From Desulfurobacterium sp. TC5-1 (lineage in GTDB: Bacteria > Aquificota > Aquificia > Desulfurobacteriales > Desulfurobacteriaceae), in contig NZ_ATXC01000001.1 in assembly GCF_000421485.1 (NCBI RefSeq), positions 1,233,087-1,297,086 of the forward strand: a DNA stretch of 64,000 bases, in the 5' to 3' direction. How positions within the stretch are numbered: the stretch's first letter is position 1; each line of letters starts with the position of its first letter. A model generated the notes under the pieces. That model saw nothing but the letters and a program-made list of their open reading frames with translations. It was not told where the DNA came from and did not search any database. The position numbers and the translations under genes are program-made. Below are positions 27,990 to 38,019 of the stretch, piece after piece.

Positions 27990-30083
27990 TTACTTGCTTC
28001 TCTCACCTATTATCTGCTCGGCAACGTTTGATGGCACTTCTTCGTAATGGCTAAATCTCATTATGTAGGTAGCTCTACCCTGTGTCATTGAACGAAGATC
28101 AGTAGCGTAACCAAACATTTCGGCAAGAGGTACCATCGCCTTAATAACCTGAGCGTTTCCTCTTGCTTCCATACCCTGAACGCGACCACGTCTCTTGTTG
28201 AGATCGCCGATAACATCACCCATAAATTCTTCTGGTGTTGTTACCTCTACTTCCATTATTGGCTCAAGGAGAACAGGATTTGCCTTTTTGGCACCCTCTT
28301 TGAATGCCATTGAACCTGCAATCTTGAACGCCATTTCAGAAGAGTCAACTTCGTGGTATGAACCGTCAAAGAGTGTAACCTTTATGTCAACCATAGGATA
28401 ACCGGCAACAACACCTGTTTCCATGGCCTCTCTAACACCTGCTTCAACAGCCGGGATATATTCCTTGGGAACAACACCACCTTTAATTGTTTCATGGAAT
28501 TCAAAACCTTTACCAGGCTCAAGAGGCTCAATCTTAAGCCATACGTGACCGTACTGACCTCTACCACCTGTCTGCTTGATAAACTTACCTTCCTGAGTAA
28601 CTTCTTTTCTGATAGTCTCTCTGTATGCAACCTGAGGTCTACCAACGTTTACATCAACATTGAACTCTCTCTTAAGTCTGTCAACGATAATCTCAAGGTG
28701 AAGTTCACCCATACCGGAGATTATCGTCTGTCCTGTTTCGTGATCTGTTGAAACTCTGAAAGATGGGTCTTCCTTAGCAAGCTTTTGAAGAGCAATTGAG
28801 AGTTTTTCCTGGTCTGCCTTTGTTTTTGGCTCAACAGCAACAGATATAACAGGTTCTGGGAACTCCATAGCCTCAAGGATAATTGGATGATCTGGATCGC
28901 AGAGTGTATCACCTGTATAGGTCTCTCTTAAACCAACGGCTGCAGCGATATCACCGGCACCAAGCACCGGAATTTCTTCCCTTTTGTTTGCATGCATACG
29001 GAGAATTCTTGCAAGTCTTTCTTTCTTACCTCTTGTTGCGTTGTATACGTAAGAACCGGACTCCATTAAACCAGAGTAAACCCTGATAAATGTTAGCTGA
29101 CCAACATAAGGGTCTGTAAGGATCTTAAACGCAAGTGCTGAGAACGGCTCATCGTATGATGCGTGTCTCTCTTCTTCTTCACCTGTATTAGGATTAATCC
29201 CCTTAATAGGAGGAACATCAAGAGGTGAAGGGAGATAATCAACTACTGCATCAAGAAGAGGCTGAACACCTTTGTTTTTGAAAGCGGAACCGCAGAGCAT
29301 CGGGAAAAACTTAATTTCAAGAGTACCTTTTCTAATTGCAGCCTTTATCTCCTCAGGTGATATCTCTTCACCTTCAAGGTACTTCATCATTATTTCTTCA
29401 TCTACATCAGCAAGAGCCTCAAGAAGCTTTTCTCTGTACTCTTCTGCTATATCAACTAAATCTTCAGGAATCTCTTCTTCATGATACTTGGCACCAAGAG
29501 TCTCCTCTTCCCATATAATCGCCTTCATTGTTACAAGATCAACAACACCTTTAAAGTTCTCTTCAGCGCCAACAGGTATTTGAAGAGGAACTGGTTTGGC
29601 TCCAAGCTTCTCTTCAACATCATTAACAACCTGGAAGAAGTCAGCACCGATTCTGTCCATCTTGTTTACGAAGATAATCCTTGGAACCTTATATTTATCT
29701 GCCTGTCTCCATACAGTTTCTGTCTGAGGCTGAACACCACCAACAGAACAGAGAATTGTAACGGCACCGTCAAGAACCCTCAAAGAACGCTCAACCTCAA
29801 TTGTAAAATCAACGTGTCCCGGTGTGTCAACGATGTTAATCCTGTGATTTCTCCAGAAGCAGGTTGTTGTAGCGGAGGTAATGGTAATACCTCTTTCCTT
29901 TTCCTGCTCCATCCAGTCCATCTCAGCGGCGCCTTCGTGAACTTCACCAATCTTATGAATCCTTCCTGTATAGTAAAGGATACGCTCGGTCGTTGTTGTC
30001 TTTCCAGCGTCAATGTGGGCGATAATTCCTATGTTCCTTACTTTATCAAGAGGAACTTTAATATTCTTTGCAGCCTTACTCAC
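27990..30083 (-). CDS. fusA: Elongation factor G
   Basis: 697-residue translocation GTPase. G1 [14 protein letters not shown]3 DTPGHVDF, G4 NKMDRIGAD, then domains II-V ending in the [19 protein letters not shown] block. The frame is open to an ATG at 30095, but GGAGG lies five bases before GTG at 30083, so the GTG start ([11 protein letters not shown]) is preferred. Sits between rpsG and tuf as in the str operon. Confidence 0.97.
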   Translation of the reverse strand: MSKAAKNIKVPLDKVRNIGIIAHIDAGKTTTTERILYYTGRIHKIGEVHEGAAEMDWMEQEKERGITITSATTTCFWRNHRINIVDTPGHVDFTIEVERSLRVLDGAVTILCSVGGVQPQTETVWRQADKYKVPRIIFVNKMDRIGADFFQVVNDVEEKLGAKPVPLQIPVGAEENFKGVVDLVTMKAIIWEEETLGAKYHEEEIPEDLVDIAEEYREKLLEALADVDEEIMMKYLEGEEISPEEIKAAIRKGTLEIKFFPMLCGSAFKNKGVQPLLDAVVDYLPSPLDVPPIKGINPNTGEEEERHASYDEPFSALAFKILTDPYVGQLTFIRVYSGLMESGSYVYNATRGKKERLARILRMHANKREEIPVLGAGDIAAAVGLRETYTGDTLCDPDHPIILEAMEFPEPVISVAVEPKTKADQEKLSIALQKLAKEDPSFRVSTDHETGQTIISGMGELHLEIIVDRLKREFNVDVNVGRPQVAYRETIRKEVTQEGKFIKQTGGRGQYGHVWLKIEPLEPGKGFEFHETIKGGVVPKEYIPAVEAGVREAMETGVVAGYPMVDIKVTLFDGSYHEVDSSEMAFKIAGSMAFKEGAKKANPVLLEPIMEVEVTTPEEFMGDVIGDLNKRRGRVQGMEARGNAQVIKAMVPLAEMFGYATDLRSMTQGRATYIMRFSHYEEVPSNVAEQIIGERSK

Positions 30084-30117
30084 AACGGCCTCCATTAATT
30101 CGTTTGATCTTTAAAAA

Positions 30118-30600
<483 letters not shown>

Positions 30601-30607
30601 CTAAAAA

Positions 30608-30988
30608 TTATTTTTTCTCTTTTGGTCTCTTTGTCCCGTACTTAGACCTTGACTGTCTTCTCCCCTCAACGCCAGCAGCGTCAAGAGCACCACGAATAAT
30701 CTTATAACGAACACCTGGAAGGTCTTTTGTTCTTCCACCCCTTACAAGAACAACTGAGTGCTCCTGAAGGTTGTGACCGATACCCGGAATGTAAGCAGTT
30801 ACTTCTATTCCGTTTGAGAGCCTTACCCTTGCAACTTTACGAAGAGCTGAGTTAGGCTTCTTGGGCGTGGTGGTAAATACCCTTACACAAACGCCCCTCT
30901 TCTGGGGATTACCCTGAAGCGCGGGTGCCTTTGAGCGTTTAATTTTCTTTTCACGCCCCTTTCTCACAAGCTGATTAATTGTGGGCAT
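30608..30988 (-). CDS. rpsL: 30S ribosomal protein S12
   Basis: 126 residues, [15 protein letters not shown] with [18 protein letters not shown] and [14 protein letters not shown]. The lysines where streptomycin-resistance changes occur (KKPNSA, GRTKD) are wild-type. The start is ATG at 30988 behind GGAGGAG rather than the upstream frame extension. First gene of the 19-kb ribosomal block. Confidence 0.98.
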   Translation of the reverse strand: MPTINQLVRKGREKKIKRSKAPALQGNPQKRGVCVRVFTTTPKKPNSALRKVARVRLSNGIEVTAYIPGIGHNLQEHSVVLVRGGRTKDLPGVRYKIIRGALDAAGVEGRRQSRSKYGTKRPKEKK

Positions 30989-31018
30989 ACTATCTCCTCC
31001 TATATAGTTTGGCGCTTG

Positions 31019-31048
31019 AATATAAGCAAATAGAACACCAATTGTCAA
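31019..31048 (-). promoter_or_regulatory. Main promoter of the str operon
   Basis: Minus strand TTGACA (31048-31043), 18-base spacer, TATATT (31024-31019), giving a short leader of about 20-25 bases before the rpsL ATG. It is the best promoter upstream of rpsL. Confidence 0.8.
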
Positions 31049-31061
31049 GGGATACTATCCC
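31049..31061. promoter_or_regulatory. Palindrome abutting the rpsL -35 box
   Basis: GGGATA-C-TATCCC is a perfect 13-base inverted repeat that ends exactly where the -35 TTGACA begins. It could be an operator or the remains of a small hairpin; no T tract follows. Confidence 0.45.
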
Positions 31062-31092
31062 GCTGAAAATTTATTAAATCATCTGTAAATTT

Positions 31093-32196
31093 TCAACGGC
31101 ACAAAGATTCAATTAGATCTTTCCACTTCTTTCCGGTTTCTTCTATAGAATACTTTTTTGCTGTTTCCACCGCTCTATTAGCAATCACTTCATATTCTTT
31201 TCTACCAAGCACAACTGCTCTTTTCATAGCCCCTGCCAAACCATCAACATCTTCTATCGGTGACGCAAAACCGTTTACTCCATCCTTTAAATATTCCCCA
31301 ATTCCTCCAGCAAGGGTTGAAATGACAACCTTTCCAGAAGCCATGGCCTGCAGAAGTGCCCCGGCTATTCCTTCAGAACGAGATGAAAGAACAAAAAAAT
31401 CGGCCGCCTGTAGAATCTTTTCTACATCTGTCCTGAAACCAGCATGAACAACCTTTCCTTCCAGCCCAAAGTCTTTCACCATCCTTTTTGCATCTTCCGA
31501 ATCGGTATTGTGTCCAACAAGCATCAATTTCCAGTTTTGTCCCGCAACCTTTGAAAATGCCTTCAGCAGTATGTCCTGACCCTTCCTATAAGGAAGCCAG
31601 TTTGCAACGTTAACAAACAATTTTTCATCTTCCGATATTCCAAACACCTCTCTTACAGCTAATCTATACTCATCTGAAGGGTAAAAACGTGAAAGATCTA
31701 TTCCACTCTCTATAACATGAAGCCTATCTGGAAAAAAGTTTTTCTCCCTCAATGCCTTAGCTACATCCTTTGAAACAACAACAATCGCATCGGCAAGATT
31801 GTATTTTAACTTTGCAGAAAAGAAGGACGGAATAAAACCAGAACGTCTCATAGCAACAAGCTTTGGACGCTTTCTCAAAAATCTCCAGAAAGGAAGGATA
31901 AAATTAAACGCACTTGAAGAATTTGGAACAACAACATCGTAATTTCCTTCCGCTATTATCTTATAGAGATTCCTGTAGGGATAAAGTCTTCTTTTTTCAC
32001 TTTTATGGCCCTTCTGAAAAAAACGGAGAGGTATTTTCCCCTCAAGCCTGCTTATAAGGTGACGATTCCCCGAGGCTAAAGCCATCTCTACATCAAAATA
32101 CCTTGAAAGCTGAAGAGAAACAAGATAGGTTTGTTCTTTCGTTCCACACCATCCGTCACCATCTATTATCTCAAGAACACGAATTTTCTTTCTCAA
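31093..32196 (-). CDS. Glycosyltransferase, GT4 type
   Basis: 367 residues with the two-domain GT-B layout. The N-terminal half holds a glycine-poor Rossmann segment. The C-terminal GT1/GT4 block includes NVANWLPYRKGQDILLKAF (about 195-213) and the nucleotide-sugar motif SSRSEGIAGALLQAMASG (about 271-288), an E-x7-E variant. The start is TTG at 32196 behind AGAGGTG. Acts in the cytoplasm on lipid-linked surface glycan, probably lipopolysaccharide core or O-chain given its MsbA-like and ligase-like neighbours. Sugar specificity unknown. Confidence 0.88.
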   Translation of the reverse strand: MRKKIRVLEIIDGDGWCGTKEQTYLVSLQLSRYFDVEMALASGNRHLISRLEGKIPLRFFQKGHKSEKRRLYPYRNLYKIIAEGNYDVVVPNSSSAFNFILPFWRFLRKRPKLVAMRRSGFIPSFFSAKLKYNLADAIVVVSKDVAKALREKNFFPDRLHVIESGIDLSRFYPSDEYRLAVREVFGISEDEKLFVNVANWLPYRKGQDILLKAFSKVAGQNWKLMLVGHNTDSEDAKRMVKDFGLEGKVVHAGFRTDVEKILQAADFFVLSSRSEGIAGALLQAMASGKVVISTLAGGIGEYLKDGVNGFASPIEDVDGLAGAMKRAVVLGRKEYEVIANRAVETAKKYSIEETGKKWKDLIESLCR

Positions 32197-32206
32197 AATT
32201 CACCTC

Positions 32207-33940
32207 TTATAGACTCTCGTTAAACTGTAATTCACATAACCTTTTGTATCTATCACTCATCGCCAGCAGATCCCTGTGACTCCCACGGGCAATAATCTTC
32301 CCATCTTCCATAAAAAGAATCTCATCACTGTTTAAAACAGTAGAAAGTCTATGAGCTATGGCAATAAGAATTTTATCTTTAAATATCCTGTCAACAGCAT
32401 CCTGAACAGCCTTCTCCGTTTCAGAATCAAGGGCACTGGTAGCCTCATCAAGAATAAGAACATCTGGATTTTTAAGAACTGCCCTTGCTATTGCTATCCT
32501 CTGTTTCTGACCACCTGACAGCTGAATACCACCTTCTCCAAGAAGCGTTTCATATTTTTCAGGAAGAGTCTCTATAAAATCATGAATATGCGCTATTTTA
32601 GCGGCTCTTATTATTTCTTCCATAGAGGCATCAGGTTTTCCTATCGCTATGTTTTCTCTTATTGTTCCCCTGAAGAGAACGATGTCTTGAGACACAAAGC
32701 CTATCCTCTTTCTCAAAGGACGCAATTTATAATCCCTTACATCCCTATTGTTTACTTTTAAAGTGCCAGAAGTTACATCAAAGAATCTCGGTATTAAACT
32801 CACCAATGTGGACTTCCCACTTCCCGTCTTGCCAACAATCGCATACTTCTTCCCCGAAACGAAAGAAGCATCTATACCTTTCAAAACTTTCTCTTCCCTG
32901 CCTGGATAGGAAAAATGAACATCCTCAAACTCTATCCTTGCTATGAAACTATCTAAGTTTAAAGAACCATCCTTAAGGGCATACTCGTCCGGAATAGAAA
33001 GAATTTTTTTTACCCTTTCGGCCACGGCAACTGCCTGCTGAATATTGTTGTAAGTGCTGCCAAGCTTTCTTATAGGTTCATACGCCATTATCAGGGCAAT
33101 AATAAAGGCAAAAAAACCGCCCGGCGTAAGTGTCCCTTCAACTATCCTGTAACCGCCGTAAAAGATTAACCCTCCTATAACAACACCGGCAATAATTTCA
33201 ACAATGGGAGGATAGATGCCCTGAATAAACTTTATCTTCATAAACTGCTTTACATAACGTTTATTCTCTTCTTTAAAAAGGTCGGAAAACCGCTCTTCAA
33301 GTAAAAAGAGTTTTACCTCTCTTATGTTTTTAACACCATCAAACAGATGAGCTGTAAGGTTAGCAAGTTTCTCCTGCATCCTGAAAGTGTACTTTTTAAC
33401 TTTTTTTCCAAACTCAGATATAACAATACCTATTAGAGGTAATGCAACAAATCCGGCAAAGGCAAGCCTGGGATCCATATAAATAACCGCAATCATCAAT
33501 CCTATAGATGTTGTAAGATCCCTCATAAAAGCAACAACGTATCTTGCTGTAAATTCCTGCAGAAGCGCCGTATCATTGATTATCTTTGAAACGAAAGAGC
33601 CCGCAGACTCTCCCTGAAGCACATCCATCGGTAGCCTCAAAACTTTATCGTACAAATCCTCTCTCAACCTTGCTATCACCGTTTGACCAAGGTATGAAGC
33701 TGTATAGTAACTGAAAAAGAAGGCAACCCCTTTAACAAGGAGAAGTCCTAAAAGAATAAAGGGCAGGAGTTTTAGCATATGTTCGTTTTTAGTAACGAAG
33801 ACAGAGTTTATTATATCCTTTATGAAATACGCAAGATAGGATGTTACCGCCGAATGAACCAACATGGCAACAACTGTAACTATCATTAAGAACTTGTACT
33901 CTTTAATGTAACTAAATAGCCACCAGGGAAACTTCTTCAA
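32207..33940 (-). CDS. msbA: MsbA-type ABC exporter (lipid A / lipid-linked glycan)
   Basis: 577 residues, a half-transporter with six membrane helices fused to an ATPase. Walker A GKTGSGKST (around 365), signature LSGGQKQR (around 474), Walker B VLILDEATSALD and the H-loop IAHRLST are intact. The homodimer most likely flips lipid A or another glycolipid to the outer leaflet. Start is TTG at 33940 overlapping the upstream TGA (TTGA), seven bases after AGGAG. Flanked by an O-antigen-ligase-like protein and a glycosyltransferase. The symbol is by similarity only. Confidence 0.85.
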   Translation of the reverse strand: MKKFPWWLFSYIKEYKFLMIVTVVAMLVHSAVTSYLAYFIKDIINSVFVTKNEHMLKLLPFILLGLLLVKGVAFFFSYYTASYLGQTVIARLREDLYDKVLRLPMDVLQGESAGSFVSKIINDTALLQEFTARYVVAFMRDLTTSIGLMIAVIYMDPRLAFAGFVALPLIGIVISEFGKKVKKYTFRMQEKLANLTAHLFDGVKNIREVKLFLLEERFSDLFKEENKRYVKQFMKIKFIQGIYPPIVEIIAGVVIGGLIFYGGYRIVEGTLTPGGFFAFIIALIMAYEPIRKLGSTYNNIQQAVAVAERVKKILSIPDEYALKDGSLNLDSFIARIEFEDVHFSYPGREEKVLKGIDASFVSGKKYAIVGKTGSGKSTLVSLIPRFFDVTSGTLKVNNRDVRDYKLRPLRKRIGFVSQDIVLFRGTIRENIAIGKPDASMEEIIRAAKIAHIHDFIETLPEKYETLLGEGGIQLSGGQKQRIAIARAVLKNPDVLILDEATSALDSETEKAVQDAVDRIFKDKILIAIAHRLSTVLNSDEILFMEDGKIIARGSHRDLLAMSDRYKRLCELQFNESL

Positions 33941-35190
33941 AGTTTTTCTCCTGAACGTAGTTTATCAAGAAGGTAAAAATTTATACCCAATATAAACATA
34001 AAACAGATCTTAACTTCAGCATCTGTAAAGTTATTCTCAAAGAAACCGGCTGCGGCAAAGCCAGCATACATAGAGGCAAAAGCGGCAAAAAGTGGCTCTG
34101 AAAATTGAGAAAAGCCACGAATATTCATTACCACTAAATACAGAATAAAACTGATATAACCAATCAACCCTAAAATTCCAAAATCTGTCAGGTATTTTAT
34201 ATATATGTTATGACTTAAACAGTGAAAGAAGTGCTTATCACAAAGATTCTCCACCCTGGGCGGCTTCTTCCCAAGAACTTTTTCATAGCTCTCAGGTATA
34301 TATTTACAACACATATCCTTACCTACAACCGGTGCACCAATCAATTTCTGCTTAAAAGAAAAGTCATTTCTAATAGCTTTGTAGTGTGAACGCCAGATGA
34401 TCAATCTTGTGGTATTGCTACCGTTAGTTTTTGTATTTAAAATGCTCTCAAGTCTCGCCTTTAAAGGTGTAAAAACAAAAGCCATACAGATGAAGATGGC
34501 AAAAAAACCGGAAAAATAGAAAAACCCTTTCCTTTTATAAATCAACAAAAACAGAAAAATCAAACCCACAAACATCCCTATCCAGTAAGAGCGGCTCTGA
34601 TTCAAAATAACCGATAGAAATAGAAAAACCGCCACAAGCCTGTAGAGTGAATTCTTATATCTAAGGCTCAACCCGACAAAAAGAAAGAGCAAGAGAAAAA
34701 GAACTCCCCCCGTAGTTAGCTGATGGAACAAACCTTTTGCCCTGACCGGCTCAAGAAACAAATGAAACCTTGAAAGCCGGAAATGCTTTATATTCTGATG
34801 AGTAAAAGCCTCAAATATTACAGAAAAGGCAAGAGCAAGAGAACTAAAAGATAAAAATTTCAAAAGTCTTTCTAAAGACAACCCTTTCTTAAGTCTATCA
34901 TAGACGAGAACCACTGGAAAAAGGTGATGATTCAAGGAACTCTGTTTCCAAGCTTTTCTAAAATCTTGTGAAAGAACAATAGAAACAGCCTCCGGAACTA
35001 CAAAAAAAGTTAAAGGTTTAAGATCAGGTAACTTTACACTTTCACCACCGAGTAAAAGTAAAACAAGGCCTAAAACACCAACACCAATAGCAATATTGTC
35101 ACCGGCTATAGAGAGAGGAATTGTAAAAGCAAGCAAATATACAGAAAGTGAAAGAAAAACTGCGCCAACTTTCAAAAGTTTCAATCTCAT
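33937..35190 (-). CDS. O-antigen ligase / Wzy-C family membrane protein
   Basis: 417 residues with about ten to twelve hydrophobic helices, and a large periplasmic loop (about residues 240-330) rich in Arg, His and Cys residues, including the block CLSHNIYIKYLTDFGILGL, which matches the conserved H-N of the Wzy_C/WaaL family. Such proteins join O-chain to lipid A-core or polymerise repeat units. ATG at 35190 is preceded by GGGAG; the longer frame from 35238 lacks a ribosome site. Overlaps the ABC exporter start. Confidence 0.8.
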   Translation of the reverse strand: MRLKLLKVGAVFLSLSVYLLAFTIPLSIAGDNIAIGVGVLGLVLLLLGGESVKLPDLKPLTFFVVPEAVSIVLSQDFRKAWKQSSLNHHLFPVVLVYDRLKKGLSLERLLKFLSFSSLALAFSVIFEAFTHQNIKHFRLSRFHLFLEPVRAKGLFHQLTTGGVLFLLLFLFVGLSLRYKNSLYRLVAVFLFLSVILNQSRSYWIGMFVGLIFLFLLIYKRKGFFYFSGFFAIFICMAFVFTPLKARLESILNTKTNGSNTTRLIIWRSHYKAIRNDFSFKQKLIGAPVVGKDMCCKYIPESYEKVLGKKPPRVENLCDKHFFHCLSHNIYIKYLTDFGILGLIGYISFILYLVVMNIRGFSQFSEPLFAAFASMYAGFAAAGFFENNFTDAEVKICFMFILGINFYLLDKLRSGEKL

Positions 35191-35256
35191 GAAAAGCTCC
35201 CAATCTCGGTTTGATAAAATTCTGTAGCAATAAATCAAATTCCGCAGGAGGCTAAT

Positions 35257-36855
35257 TTGAAACCTGTTAGAGCTATTATATCCGTATCTGACAAAACCGG
35301 CATCGTCCCATTTGCCAGAGAACTTAACAAAATGGGTGTAGAAATCATCTCAACAGGCGGAACGGCAAAGCTTCTAAAAGAAAACGACATTCCCGTAAAA
35401 GAGATCTCTGAAATAACCGGATTTCCCGAAATAATGGAAGGAAGAGTAAAAACACTCCATCCCAAAGTTCACGGTGGCATCCTATCTAAAAGAGACAACC
35501 CTGACCACATAAAAACGATGGAAGAATTAGGCATAGAGCGAATAGACATTGTCGTAGTTAATCTCTACCCCTTTAAAGAAACCGTTAAAAAAGGTTCTTC
35601 CTTTGAAGAGATCATAGAAAACATCGACATTGGCGGGCCAACAATGGTAAGGGCCGCAGCCAAAAATTTTAAGTACGTGGCCATAGTAACAGATCCTGCA
35701 GATTACGACAAAATCGTAGAAGAACTTAAGAGCACTGGCGAAATCTCGCTTAAGACCAGATTCTACTTAGCGAAAAAGGCCTTTAACCTGACAGCCCACT
35801 ATGATGCTGTAATAACAGAATACCTATTTTCCGTAAACGAAAAAGGTAAAAAGAACACTGAGCCGCCAGAATTCAGAAATCCACTAACAATCACATTTGA
35901 AAAAATTCAGGATTTAAGATACGGTGAAAATCCACATCAGAGAGCAGCATTTTACAGAGAGATATTTAACGAAGAACCCTGCGTAACAAACGCAGAAAAG
36001 ATACACGGAGCGAAAGAACTTTCCTTTAACAACATCTACGACATAGACGGTGCGTTCAATTTAGTATTGGAGTTTGACCCCGAAAAAGACGGCATCGCCT
36101 GCGCAATAATAAAACATGCCAACCCCTGCGGAATGGCTATAGGAAAAACACCTGAAGAGGCATATGAAAAAGCACTTAAAGTTGACCCGGTTTCCGCCTT
36201 TGGTGGTATCATAGCGTTTAACGCGACTGTTAACGAAGAGGTAGCTAAACTTATAGTTCAAAGATTTTATGAATGCATAATAGCACCGGAGTACTCTGAA
36301 AATGCCCTTGAAATACTAAAAACGAAAAAGAACTTAAGGGTGCTTACAACAAACGGCCTTAAAAATCTTACCCTGCGGGGTGAGAACTCACCGTTTGACT
36401 ACAGGAAAGTTGTTGGCGGAATGCTGGTACAGGATAGGGACCTCATCACAGTAGTACCGGAAAAGCTAAAAGTCGTAACAGAAAGAAAACCTACGGAAAG
36501 AGAGTGGAAAGACCTTCTCTTTGCATTTAAAGTAGTAAAATGGGTAAAGTCAAACTCTGTAGTTTACGCCAAAGACGGCGTTGCCATAGGAATAGGTGTA
36601 GGACAGACATCCCGCGTTGACGCTGCAAAATGTGCTGCTCTAAAAGCAAAAGAGATGGGACTTGACATGGAAGGATGCGTCCTCGCAAGTGAAGCTTTCT
36701 TCCCATTTAGAGACAGTGTTGACGAAGCTGCAAAGGTTGGTGTGAAGGCCATTATACAGCCGGGCGGTTCAATAAGAGACAATGAAGTAATAGAAGCGGC
36801 AAACGAACACGGAATGGCAATGGTATTTACAGGGATAAGACACTTTAGACATTAA
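35257..36855 (+). CDS. purH: Bifunctional AICAR transformylase / IMP cyclohydrolase
   Basis: 532 residues that complete purine synthesis from AICAR to IMP. N-terminal MGS-like cyclohydrolase (to about 195; KTGIVPFARELNKMGVEIIS, KTLHPKVHGGIL) and C-terminal transformylase (from about 200; KHANPCGMAI, and QPGGSIRD-EV near the end). Start is TTG at 35257 behind GCAGGAGG. Transcribed away from the glycan genes; the thioesterase gene follows by 10 bases. Confidence 0.96.
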   Translation: MKPVRAIISVSDKTGIVPFARELNKMGVEIISTGGTAKLLKENDIPVKEISEITGFPEIMEGRVKTLHPKVHGGILSKRDNPDHIKTMEELGIERIDIVVVNLYPFKETVKKGSSFEEIIENIDIGGPTMVRAAAKNFKYVAIVTDPADYDKIVEELKSTGEISLKTRFYLAKKAFNLTAHYDAVITEYLFSVNEKGKKNTEPPEFRNPLTITFEKIQDLRYGENPHQRAAFYREIFNEEPCVTNAEKIHGAKELSFNNIYDIDGAFNLVLEFDPEKDGIACAIIKHANPCGMAIGKTPEEAYEKALKVDPVSAFGGIIAFNATVNEEVAKLIVQRFYECIIAPEYSENALEILKTKKNLRVLTTNGLKNLTLRGENSPFDYRKVVGGMLVQDRDLITVVPEKLKVVTERKPTEREWKDLLFAFKVVKWVKSNSVVYAKDGVAIGIGVGQTSRVDAAKCAALKAKEMGLDMEGCVLASEAFFPFRDSVDEAAKVGVKAIIQPGGSIRDNEVIEAANEHGMAMVFTGIRHFRH

Positions 36856-36865
36856 GGGGGAAAGG

Positions 36866-37411
36866 ATGGCAGAAGAGCAAAAACAGCAACAACAGCAGGT
36901 AATCGTAGGGACCATGCAATACAGGGTAACGATGGGTGAAACGGATGCATACGGTGTAATGTACTACGCCAATTACTTCCATCTTTTTGAAAGAGGAAGA
37001 ACAGAGCTTTTCAGAGCTTTAGGTATTGAATATAGACAGATACTTCAGCAGAGACAAATTTTAATGCCTGTTGTTGAAACCGCCTGCAGATACATGGCCC
37101 CTATTGTTTACGACGACCTAATAACAATAGAAACGGCCATCACAAACATAGAGTCAAGAGGCATAAGGTTTGACTACAGAATAATAAGAGACGAAGCTGT
37201 ACTTGCGGTTGGATTCACACAGCACATATTTATAGACCCGCAGGGAAGACCTGTAAGTTTTGGAAAGGAAGTTTTAGAGCAACTCAAAGCCAAAGGCCTC
37301 ATACAGGAACAGCCACAGGAAGCAAAACCACCTGAAAGCGAGGAAGAGGTCCAGGAAAAGCTCAAAAAGTTTGTAATAGAAAAAATTCAGAAACCTGAAG
37401 AGAACAACTAA
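36866..37411 (+). CDS. Acyl-CoA thioesterase, YbgC/4HBT hotdog family
   Basis: 181 residues. The hotdog core (about 14-140) contains GETDAYGVMYYANYFHLFER, the family active-site motif with its catalytic aspartate in E-T-D-A. Unusual additions are a polyglutamine-rich start (KQQQQQ) and a charged tail (about 150-181). Likely hydrolyses acyl-CoA or acyl-ACP thioesters in the cytoplasm; the substrate is not evident. Follows purH closely. Confidence 0.85.
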   Translation: MAEEQKQQQQQVIVGTMQYRVTMGETDAYGVMYYANYFHLFERGRTELFRALGIEYRQILQQRQILMPVVETACRYMAPIVYDDLITIETAITNIESRGIRFDYRIIRDEAVLAVGFTQHIFIDPQGRPVSFGKEVLEQLKAKGLIQEQPQEAKPPESEEEVQEKLKKFVIEKIQKPEENN

Positions 37412-37455
37412 CAATCAGGAGGGGCCTATGCCCCCCTTCCTTCTTCGGAGAAACG

Positions 37456-38019
37456 ATGAAAAAGAGAAGCATAAAAGAAATTTTAGAGAGACGGAAGAAA
37501 AAGATAGATCACTCAAACGAAGTTCTAATAGGCAAAATCGTTGGAGCTCATGGGATAAAAGGTGATGTAAAAATTAAACCCGAATCTGACATTTTTGAGA
37601 GACAGATATCTCACGTTAAAACACTTTCTGGATACAGAGGAACGGCGAAAAAAAACCTTACAATTGAATCAATTAAGCCTTACAAAAACATATTCATAGC
37701 AAAGTTCAAAGAGATAGAAGACAGAAATCAAGCAGAATCTGCGATAAATACAGAACTTTACATAAAAAAAGAAGATACAGCACCTTTAGAAAGCAATGAA
37801 TTCTTCTTCGAAGATCTGATTGGTTGTACAGTAGTAACAGAAGAGAAAAGCACTGTAGGAAAGGTGAAAGAAATAATGGAAATGCCGGCAAGCCACATAC
37901 TTGTAGTAGAAAAGGAAGATGGGAAAGAAGCCCTTATACCGTTCATAGATGAATTTGTAAAAGATATAAACGTAAAAGAAAAAATAATCACAATAAAACC
38001 AATAGAGGGCCTCATCTAA
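37456..38019 (+). CDS. rimM: 16S rRNA processing protein RimM
   Basis: 187 residues: a basic N-terminal extension (about 20), the RimM beta-barrel domain starting VLIGKIVGAHGIKGDVKIKP (24-43) and the PRC-barrel (about 115-187). Assists 30S head maturation by binding S19. Its TAA overlaps the trmD ATG by one base. Confidence 0.95.
   Translation: MKKRSIKEILERRKKKIDHSNEVLIGKIVGAHGIKGDVKIKPESDIFERQISHVKTLSGYRGTAKKNLTIESIKPYKNIFIAKFKEIEDRNQAESAINTELYIKKEDTAPLESNEFFFEDLIGCTVVTEEKSTVGKVKEIMEMPASHILVVEKEDGKEALIPFIDEFVKDINVKEKIITIKPIEGLI

Noticed and set aside
29481-30098. A 205-residue + strand frame opposite the fusA 5' end
   Set aside because: Antisense to conserved GTPase motifs, no ribosome site, no recognisable domain.
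37428-37565. A 45-codon frame (ATG at 37428) behind a good AGGAGG, overlapping rimM
   Set aside because: Most of it is an out-of-frame reading of rimM, giving a charged, low-information peptide. The GGGGC-CTAT-GCCCC repeat beside it may instead be a weak hairpin after the thioesterase gene.
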